Source: Ignavibacteriota bacterium
Lineage (GTDB): Bacteria > Bacteroidota > Ignavibacteria > Palsa-1295
DNA length: 6,893 nucleotides
Assembly: GCA_025357895.1 (NCBI GenBank)
Contig: JANYLL010000123.1
Coordinates: 1 to 6,893, forward strand
Direction: 5' to 3'
Part shown: positions 1 to 4,650 of the stretch, in pieces
Layout of the letters: every line of letters starts with the position of its first letter
Numbering within the stretch: position 1 is the first letter of the stretch
The notes under the pieces: generated by a model
Told to the model about the DNA's origin: nothing
Seen by the model: the letters and a program-made list of their open reading frames with translations, nothing else
Databases searched by the model: none
Made by a program: the position numbers and the translations under genes

Positions 1-312
1 TTCAAGCTTGCCGATATGTGTGTGAAGATCGATGCGGCTCGTTTGCTTATTCTGCGCGCAGCAAAAGCAAAAGATAATCACGAACCATATATTAAAGAAG
101 CGGCAATGGCAAAGCTTTTCGCTTCGACAATTGCAATGGAAGTAGCGAATCAGGCAATACAAATTCACGGCGGATATGGCTATGTACGCGAATATATTGT
201 GGAGAGATCCTTACGCGATGCGAAGATCACGGAGATATATGAGGGAACATCGGAGATCCAGCATATTGTGATAGCCCGTCAGTTATTAAAGGAATATGAA
301 CTGGCATCGTAG
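1..312 (+). CDS. acyl-CoA dehydrogenase, C-terminal part (5' end outside window)
   Basis: This is the last 103 residues of an FAD-dependent acyl-CoA dehydrogenase, which introduces the alpha-beta double bond into acyl-CoA esters in the cytoplasm, passing electrons to ETF in beta-oxidation or amino-acid breakdown. The reading frame is open from base 1, so the gene begins upstream. Visible family signatures are EAAMAKLFAS (residues 33-42 of the fragment), QIHGGYGYVREY (54-65, the FAD-contacting segment) and the C-terminal ITEIYEGTSEIQ (76-87). The Glu of IYEGT (residue 81) is the position of the catalytic base in short- and medium-chain family members. The C-terminus is of normal length for the roughly 380-residue family. 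Substrate chain length cannot be told from this part. Short-chain/butyryl-type is the likeliest, and some butyryl, isovaleryl and glutaryl enzymes look alike here. The next gene starts 51 bases downstream after a possible promoter box. Confidence 0.95.
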   Translation, partial: FKLADMCVKIDAARLLILRAAKAKDNHEPYIKEAAMAKLFASTIAMEVANQAIQIHGGYGYVREYIVERSLRDAKITEIYEGTSEIQHIVIARQLLKEYELAS

Positions 313-322
313 TTCAAATGCG

Positions 323-330
323 TATATTTG
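323..330 (+). promoter_or_regulatory. possible Bacteroidota-type -7 promoter box (TAnnTTTG)
   Basis: TATATTTG matches the TAnnTTTG -7 element known for the primary sigma factor of Bacteroidota. It sits in the 51-base gap after the acyl-CoA dehydrogenase gene and would start transcription near 335-337, about 27 bases before the ATG at 364. I see no convincing -33 TTTG/TTG partner at the expected distance, so this may be chance in AT-rich DNA. Confidence 0.3.
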
Positions 331-363
331 TGCAGAATTCATCATCACTTACTTATTTCATTT

Positions 364-909
364 ATGAAAACACGTCTTACCGTTCTTCTTACAGTGCTAA
401 TGATCACGGGAATATTTTTACCCCTGAAAAATAGTTACGCTCAACGAGCGACTTCAAAAAATAATGATATTGCCGTAGATTTCGTCGACTTCCTCATTAA
501 CAATACTTTTACAGCGCAGTATGAATTTAAATCCACTTCGACATCAAGCTTCCTTATAAAAGCAGAATATGTGACGAAAAACACCGGTACTGCCACAGGA
601 ACACTTTCAGCATTCGGAGTCGGAGGTGCATGGCGGTTTTATATTCTTGATAGCCGTGCTTTAGAAGGATTCAGTATTGCAGGCGCTCTGGATCTATTTT
701 TCTTTAAAAATACTACACTAAGCAGAAATAATGTCGCTTTTGCTCCAGGTGCTGATGGCGCATATAAGTTTTTCTTTGATCAATTTACTGTAGAGCCTAC
801 TCTCGGAGTACGTGTAGGCATAATTCCTGATAACAACCCACCGCCAGGGGAAAATACATTTTCAGGAATTTACCCTGTTGCCTCTATTTACTTCGGATGG
901 GCTTGGTAA
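364..909 (+). CDS. small outer-membrane beta-barrel-like protein 1 (unrecognised family)
   Basis: A 181-residue exported protein that I cannot assign to a named family. The N-terminus is a clear Sec signal peptide: MKTR, a hydrophobic core to about residue 21, and a likely signal peptidase I cut after SYA (residue 26), giving QRAT at the mature end. The mature part of about 155 residues alternates polar and hydrophobic/aromatic residues, with Gly-rich turns (GVGGAWRFYI, PGADGAYKFFF, TLGVRVGII). It ends in FGWAW; a terminal aromatic residue is typical of the Bam-recognised beta-signal. An 8-stranded outer-membrane barrel is the best guess. An in-frame TTG at 328 would add 12 residues ahead of the signal peptide; the ATG at 364 is chosen because it begins a normal signal sequence. 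The 3' end overlaps the next gene by 13 bases, suggesting translational coupling. No Shine-Dalgarno sequence is evident. Confidence 0.75.
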   Translation: MKTRLTVLLTVLMITGIFLPLKNSYAQRATSKNNDIAVDFVDFLINNTFTAQYEFKSTSTSSFLIKAEYVTKNTGTATGTLSAFGVGGAWRFYILDSRALEGFSIAGALDLFFFKNTTLSRNNVAFAPGADGAYKFFFDQFTVEPTLGVRVGIIPDNNPPPGENTFSGIYPVASIYFGWAW

Positions 910-1451
910 CTATAAAGTATTTTATTGCGGCTATCATCGGAATATCTTTTTTTCATCTCAATGCCGAAGCTCAGACGCCAAGTTCCGGGCAGGTTCCGGC
1001 AGATAGTGTTCGTATCATGCATGAACGTCGCGGAGCAGGGGGGCTGGAAGTTGCACATGCATGGCGTACCGATGTCGATCATTTCCGGGGATTTTTTATA
1101 CGGGGATTTTATGAAGCGGAAATAGGGAGGACTTTCTTGAATGCCGGAGCGTTCTCTTATCAGAAAATAAATGACGGTTTCGGATTTGATTTCAGACTTC
1201 GGATGCCGTGGATATTTTACCCGAGTGGCAGCCATACGAATTTTTCGCCGCTTGCAGGAGTTTCATTTACTGTATGGCCTGTTACCAGAGCGACGGTTTC
1301 TGTAGGTTTCCCGGTCGGAATAGAGTATGAGTTTTTGATCGAGGATTTTCCGAATATTTCGGTAGCTGCAAATGCAGCTCCGCAGCTTAATTTAAGCTCT
1401 GAGAAAAACACAGTTGTCTTTGATCTACGAATAGGAATACGCTTCGATTAA
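897..1451 (+). CDS. small outer-membrane beta-barrel-like protein 2 (unrecognised family)
   Basis: A 184-residue exported protein of unrecognised family. It begins with a Sec signal peptide: a hydrophobic core from about residue 8 to 19, then LNAEA and a likely cut after residue 25, giving mature QTPSSGQ. The mature chain of about 159 residues has the amphipathic, aromatic-rich, Gly-punctuated pattern of a small barrel (RGFYEAEIGRTFLNAGAFSY, VSVGFPVGIEYEF) and ends DLRIGIRFD, a plausible last strand. There is no cysteine. The ATG lies inside the last codons of the preceding gene (13-base overlap) and the next gene starts 1 base after the stop, so the three genes almost certainly share one transcript. 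A start at TTG 903 is possible but would not change the signal peptide much. It is not an evident close paralogue of its neighbours by eye. Confidence 0.75.
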   Translation: MGLVTIKYFIAAIIGISFFHLNAEAQTPSSGQVPADSVRIMHERRGAGGLEVAHAWRTDVDHFRGFFIRGFYEAEIGRTFLNAGAFSYQKINDGFGFDFRLRMPWIFYPSGSHTNFSPLAGVSFTVWPVTRATVSVGFPVGIEYEFLIEDFPNISVAANAAPQLNLSSEKNTVVFDLRIGIRFD

Positions 1452-1452
1452 T

Positions 1453-2241
1453 ATGCGAAATTTCACAAAGCATCGGCATATTTTCAAAACAGGACTGGCT
1501 GCCTCATTATTGCTGGTTTTGCTTACCACGTCATGTCTTATTGCGCAAACGAAAGATTCGAGCGCTCATAAAAAAGTGTTGCGGGAAGATGTTGGTATTG
1601 TGAAGTCGCTTACCGTTATGCCGTACGCTACGATCAGTTATAATATCCAATCGGGGCAGGCATTTCCAAAAAGTGCGCAGGGAATCGGATACGGATTTGG
1701 CATTGCCTTCGATCTGACGGAAGAGAAGCAGCCTGTTGGAGCATATTTCGATTTTGCATATCAGGATATGCGGGCTTCAGCAAATGACGGTGCGTGTAAA
1801 CGAATTAATCCGGATAATATTTTTGATACGATCGCTGTATCAGTCCCTGTTACCCATTATTTTTCTTATGCTCTCTTCGAAGGATTTGTGAAACTGCAAA
1901 CGAAGAAAAGCAACGGATATTTCCTGATTGGTGCAAGTCTTGGGATTGCAACGACTTCTTTAACCGTAAAAGAAGGTCCCGGATTACCGTTCTTTTCCGA
2001 CTGGAATAGCTCGGCAGATTCAACAGGAAAAACGATCGGCAATAAATTACGGTTGGATATTCGCGCCGGACTTGGAATAAAACTTGGATATATATCGGGG
2101 CATCAAGTGGTATTTGAAGCCAGATTCGGATACCCGGTGACCACTGCCATCAGTGAATATCACGATGTCTGCAACGGGTCGAGCGCACACGGCTCATGGC
2201 GAGCGGTTACATTGCAAGGAAATATCGGATTGCGGTTGTAA
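1453..2241 (+). CDS. exported protein 3, probable outer-membrane beta-barrel (unrecognised family)
   Basis: A 262-residue protein, the third and longest of the tight cluster. The N-terminus has a basic region (RNFTKHRHIFK) followed by the hydrophobic core LAASLLLVLL. Two processing outcomes are possible: signal peptidase I after LIA (residue 31), leaving QTKDSS like the neighbours, or lipidation at Cys28 in the poor lipobox TTSC. I favour the first. The mature part shows repeated barrel-like strands (ATISYNIQSGQ, IGYGFGIAFDL, GAYFDFAYQDM, NGYFLIGASLGI, LRLDIRAGLGIKLGY, VVFEARFGYPV) and closes with GNIGLRL. Two mature cysteines (CKRINPDN near residue 115 and VCNGSS near 240) could form a disulfide. 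The start is 1 base after the previous stop. A REP-like doublet begins 13 bases after its stop. Function is unknown. Confidence 0.75.
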   Translation: MRNFTKHRHIFKTGLAASLLLVLLTTSCLIAQTKDSSAHKKVLREDVGIVKSLTVMPYATISYNIQSGQAFPKSAQGIGYGFGIAFDLTEEKQPVGAYFDFAYQDMRASANDGACKRINPDNIFDTIAVSVPVTHYFSYALFEGFVKLQTKKSNGYFLIGASLGIATTSLTVKEGPGLPFFSDWNSSADSTGKTIGNKLRLDIRAGLGIKLGYISGHQVVFEARFGYPVTTAISEYHDVCNGSSAHGSWRAVTLQGNIGLRL

Positions 2242-2254
2242 TTTTATTTTATTG

Positions 2255-2330
2255 GGTAGACGCAGGTCTTACGCCCGCGAACTAGTTTCATGATTCTCCT
2301 ATTCATTCGGGCTAAAGGCCTGTGTCTACC
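2255..2330. repeat. REP-like doublet 1 (imperfect inverted repeat, GTAG-headed arms)
   Basis: The left arm (2255-2279) and the reverse complement of the right arm (2306-2330) align over 25 positions. Both begin GGTAGAC and share CAGG, CTT and GCCCG. Two of the differing arm positions become G-U wobble pairs in RNA, so the long hairpin would still form. The loop is about 26 bases. The same arm sequence recurs in the second element at 6601-6674. A GTAG head followed by a short palindrome is the layout known for REP sequences mobilised by REP-associated tyrosine transposases (RAYTs); two inverted units form a BIME-like doublet. The element lies 13 bases after the stop of the barrel cluster and may also act as a transcript end or 3' stabiliser. 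The copy looks partly decayed, since its left arm has lost most of its internal foldback. Confidence 0.8.
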
Positions 2331-2362
2331 GGAGAAAAACTAATTTTTTATTTTATAATTGT

Positions 2363-3037
2363 ATGAAAAAATCTTGGCTTATTATCGGAGGCATTCTTCT
2401 TTTTATTCTTATTCTTTTTTTCTGGTGGAATAGCACGCGCAACGCCCTGATCACGAAGGAAGAAAATATCAAAGCACAGCTTGGGCAGTTGAATAATGTC
2501 TATCAGCAGCGTCTCGACCTTATTCCGAATCTTGTTGCGACCGTGCAAGGATCTGCCGCTGCAGAGCGCCAGACACTTGATGAAGTTATCGGCGCCCGTG
2601 CAAAAGCAACAGGTATTACCCTGACACCCGAAGCTTTAAAAGATCCTGCTGCTTTTGCAAATTTCCAAAAACTTCAGGATAATGTTTCAAGTGCGATTTC
2701 GCGCCTGTTAGTCACTGTAGAAAAATATCCTGATCTGAAGTCGCAGGCAAATTTTTCAACACTTATGTCGCAGATCGAAGGGCAGGAAAGCCGTGTACGT
2801 ATTGAGCGTAACCGCTACAATGAAAATGTCAATGACTTTAACCGAAGCATACGCGTTTTCCCGGCATCAATTATAGCAGGAATGTCAGGCTTCACGCCCT
2901 ACCAATATTTCCAGGCTGCAGTCGGTGCGGAGAATGCTCCCAAAGTATCCTTCCCAGGCACTGAGCCGAATCCCTCAGGAGGAACTCCTGAAGCGCCTGC
3001 ACCCACTCCTCAGAAAGGACCTGCGCGGCCCAAATAA
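2363..3037 (+). CDS. lemA: LemA family membrane protein
   Basis: A 224-residue LemA-family protein. One N-terminal membrane segment (about residues 5-22) is followed by a long helical domain, expected outside the cytoplasm. Family signatures are QRLDLIPNLVATVQG (49-63), IEGQESRVRIERNRYNE (138-154, the conserved ENR/RNRYN helix) and FPASIIAGMSGF (166-177). Family members are usually about 185-200 residues. The extra length here is a Pro/Gly-rich tail (about 198-224, EAPAPTPQKGPARPK), probably disordered. The biochemical role of LemA is not settled; it is often encoded next to TPM-domain proteins or HtpX-type proteases, but neither is present here. The gene starts 32 bases after REP-like doublet 1. 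TATAAT just before the ATG is too close to be a normal -10 element, and no Shine-Dalgarno is visible. Confidence 0.92.
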   Translation: MKKSWLIIGGILLFILILFFWWNSTRNALITKEENIKAQLGQLNNVYQQRLDLIPNLVATVQGSAAAERQTLDEVIGARAKATGITLTPEALKDPAAFANFQKLQDNVSSAISRLLVTVEKYPDLKSQANFSTLMSQIEGQESRVRIERNRYNENVNDFNRSIRVFPASIIAGMSGFTPYQYFQAAVGAENAPKVSFPGTEPNPSGGTPEAPAPTPQKGPARPK

Positions 3038-3059
3038 GTGCTGCTAACACTTTTTAGCA
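3036..3059 (+). terminator. weak hairpin(s) just after lemA, possible terminator
   Basis: Two mutually exclusive short stems occur right after the lemA stop. AAGTG/CACTT (3036-3040 with 3048-3052) is followed by a short T run, and TGCTAA/TTAGCA (3042-3047 with 3054-3059) has a 6-base loop. Both are perfect but only 5-6 bp and AT-rich, so termination would be inefficient. A computed folding energy would decide. Confidence 0.3.
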
Positions 3060-3072
3060 ATTGATCATTTTC

Positions 3073-3107
3073 CTACGAATCATTACATGCTCGTAGCCGT
3101 ATATACT
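3073..3107 (+). promoter_or_regulatory. possible msrA promoter with 6-bp inverted repeat
   Basis: TATACT at 3102-3107 resembles a -10 box (5 of 6) and would start transcription about 20 bases before the msrA ATG. No good -35 hexamer is found 16-18 bases upstream. Instead that zone is spanned by a perfect inverted repeat, CTACGA (3073-3078) and TCGTAG (3091-3096), separated by 12 bases. This is a possible operator for an activator or repressor, or a small hairpin. It rests on pattern only. Confidence 0.3.
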
Positions 3108-3134
3108 CAATGAATTAATATTTCATAGAGTATT

Positions 3135-3794
3135 ATGCACTATCGTATCGTAAATCTTTTTTTATTGTTCTCATTTGTATCCGCCGGTTGTTCGGCGAAG
3201 CAGGGTAAGGCAGAATCGGCAAGCATACAAGAGATCTCTCAATTCACTGAAAGCAAAAACCTCGAACATGCTACATTTGCTATGGGATGTTTTTGGCATT
3301 CCGAAGAAATATTTTCTGAAGTAAAAGGTGTAAAAGAAGCTCTTCCAGGATATTCTGGAGGAACGGAGAAAGATCCGTCGTATGAAATGGTAGGGAGCGG
3401 AAGTACCGGTCATGCCGAGTCCGTTGACGTGACGTATGACCCCTCGGTTATTTCATATCAAAAACTTCTCGAAATTTTCTTTACTGAGCACGATCCTACA
3501 ACTCCGAATTATGCGGCGCCCGATGAAGGACAGCAATACCGCTCCGTTATTTTTTACCGTAATGATGAGCAGAAAAAAGCAGCGGAAGAATATATTGCAA
3601 AGCTAAATGCTTCCCATAAATATTCGAATCCCGTCATCACGCAAGTCTCCCTATTCTCGAAATTCTACAAGGCAGAGAATTATCATATCAAATATTACAA
3701 AAGGCATCCATCAGGGCAGTCATACATAGACAATGTCACGAAGCCTGAAGTCGAGAGATTCCGAAAAGATTTTCCGGATTTGGTAAGTCAATAA
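3135..3794 (+). CDS. msrA: peptide methionine (S)-S-oxide reductase, lipoprotein type with a single catalytic Cys
   Basis: MsrA reduces methionine-S-sulfoxide in oxidised proteins. This 219-residue protein has an N-terminal hydrophobic segment ending FVSAGC, a relaxed lipobox with Cys19 as the likely lipid anchor, so it should repair periplasmic or outer-membrane proteins. The catalytic domain shows GCFWHSE (51-57, catalytic Cys52), GYSGG (72-76), SYEMVGSGSTGHAE (82-95), DEGQQYRS (130-137) and FYKAENYHIKYY (167-178). Relative to the E. coli enzyme as I recall it, Cys51, Tyr82, Glu94, Asp129 and Tyr134 all have counterparts shifted by one: Cys52, Tyr83, Glu95, Asp130, Tyr135. The E. coli C-terminal recycling cysteines are absent and the chain ends KFRKDFP-like (VERFRKDFPDL). 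After Cys19, Cys52 is the only cysteine, so reduction must use an outside thiol. No MsrB lies beside or fused to it. The gene is followed 3 bases later by a terminator stem. Confidence 0.95.
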   Translation: MHYRIVNLFLLFSFVSAGCSAKQGKAESASIQEISQFTESKNLEHATFAMGCFWHSEEIFSEVKGVKEALPGYSGGTEKDPSYEMVGSGSTGHAESVDVTYDPSVISYQKLLEIFFTEHDPTTPNYAAPDEGQQYRSVIFYRNDEQKKAAEEYIAKLNASHKYSNPVITQVSLFSKFYKAENYHIKYYKRHPSGQSYIDNVTKPEVERFRKDFPDLVSQ

Positions 3795-3797
3795 GAA

Positions 3798-3831
3798 AAA
3801 TCCCTCGTCCTATACAAAGGGCGAGGGATTT
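3798..3831. terminator. bidirectional hairpin terminator between convergent genes
   Basis: A 13-bp stem pairs 3798-3810 with 3819-3831 (AAATCCCTCG against CGAGGGATTT, then one G-U and two G-C pairs) around an 8-base loop. It sits between the msrA stop (3794) and the stop of the minus-strand gene (3857). Read on the minus strand the stem runs into a T-rich tail (TTTTTCTTATT), a good intrinsic terminator for the Hcp-like gene. On the plus strand the tail is only TTTAGAG, so msrA termination is probably weaker. Confidence 0.85.
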
Positions 3832-3856
3832 AGAGTGAGGTAATTCCCTCATAAAT

Positions 3857-4483
3857 TTAGCACTTTACATTCGCCTTGACATTATAGCCTGCTTTGACTG
3901 CGCTTCCTGAGATAATTATATCTTCCAATATTACTTTGTAATAGTTTTCTTGATCACCACCTGCTTTACGCACTGTTAATGTCCTCTTCGTTGTGAATCC
4001 TCCTGTCTGAGGTGAAGATTTGCTATTGAATGAAATCGATTCACTAGGATTGTCGCCGCCGCTGGAAAGGCTGTAACCTGATACATGTGTATTACTTGAG
4101 GTCACGTTCAAATCATTCATCGATACTTTTCCTGCACCTGCTCCGCAGGATTGCGAGCCGATCGAAGAATTCGTCGCGCCCCAGGAGAAGCTTGAGATTT
4201 CGATGGTTGAAGGATGGCTATCTGAAGCGCCTGGACTTCTGCGTGCGGACATACTGCCATCGCTTAGGAGAAGCGTTGTCTTATAATGACCTGAAGGGAT
4301 GTTCTGAAAGTCGACATTCCCCGTCGCAGGATCTATCTTAGCTTTATATGTTCCTTCTCCCGAAATGCCTTCGATTTTGAGAAACATATCCACTGCAGCA
4401 AAAGCGTTAGCAGTGATCATAAGTGAAAAAACAAATGCGATGATGCTTGCAAAAGAAAAGCGATTAAGTAATGAGTGTTTCAT
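3857..4483 (-). CDS. secreted Hcp-like protein (type VI tube protein family) with signal peptide
   Basis: A 208-residue protein with a Sec signal peptide (1-29, basic start, core IIAFVFSLMI, likely cut after NAFA) followed directly by a recognisable Hcp fold sequence. The matches are AVDMFLKIEGISGE (30-43), IEISSFSWG (94-102), GAGKVSMNDLNVT (116-128), LTVRKAGG (169-176), YKVILEDIIISG (182-193) and the C-terminal VKAGYNVKANVK (196-207). Canonical Hcp forms hexameric rings of the type VI secretion tube, is about 160-170 residues and has no signal peptide. This one should therefore be periplasmic or extracellular, and no other type VI gene is nearby. Three oddities stand out: about 42 extra residues (44-85) between the first strand and the SWG strand; a segment like the late SGG-D-PSESISFN strand lying before, not after, LTVRKAGG; and a Cys as the very last residue, which could pair with Cys113. 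It lies convergent to msrA and divergent from thrS. Family similarity is clear; role unknown. Confidence 0.85.
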   Translation of the reverse strand: MKHSLLNRFSFASIIAFVFSLMITANAFAAVDMFLKIEGISGEGTYKAKIDPATGNVDFQNIPSGHYKTTLLLSDGSMSARRSPGASDSHPSTIEISSFSWGATNSSIGSQSCGAGAGKVSMNDLNVTSSNTHVSGYSLSSGGDNPSESISFNSKSSPQTGGFTTKRTLTVRKAGGDQENYYKVILEDIIISGSAVKAGYNVKANVKC

Positions 4484-4558
4484 GGTCGTTTGTAATTGTT
4501 AAAAATGATGAAAACAAATGTGAATTAATAGAGAGATAACGGATGGGACTGGAGGTTT

Positions 4559-4588
4559 GTGACAAAGCTTATAAGCAGCGCCTATAAT
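4559..4588 (+). promoter_or_regulatory. sigma70-type promoter for thrS with palindrome in the spacer
   Basis: GTGACA (4559-4564, 5 of 6 to TTGACA) and a perfect TATAAT (4583-4588) are 18 bases apart. Transcription would start near 4595, leaving a leader of about 56 bases before the thrS ATG. A perfect 10-bp palindrome, GCTTATAAGC (4567-4576), fills the spacer and could be an operator or chance. The leader shows no convincing T-box or tRNA-like structure, and no strong Shine-Dalgarno precedes the ATG. The divergent Hcp-like gene shares this 167-base region, but I found no clear promoter on that strand. Confidence 0.55.
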
Positions 4589-4650
4589 TTATTTTACTAT
4601 CATTTCTTTGACGGGAAGGGAATCTGCGGAATTTCTGTTTACTGCGAGCT

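Noticed and set aside
328..363. Upstream TTG start for the first barrel gene
   Set aside because: It would put 12 residues with several His in front of a normal signal peptide that begins at ATG 364.
888..1235. 115-codon open frame on the minus strand
   Set aside because: It lies inside the second barrel gene, has no signal or domain pattern, and the plus-strand gene has a signal peptide and tight spacing with its neighbours.
2255..2330. Reading the inverted repeat as a CRISPR repeat or a simple intrinsic terminator
   Set aside because: There is no regular spacing or array, and the same arms recur at 6601-6674 with self-folding units, which fits a dispersed REP family better; some terminator activity is still possible.
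2354..2359. TATAAT as a -10 box for lemA
   Set aside because: It ends 3 bases before the ATG, so transcription would start inside the coding region; no -35 partner was found and the stretch is simply AT-rich.
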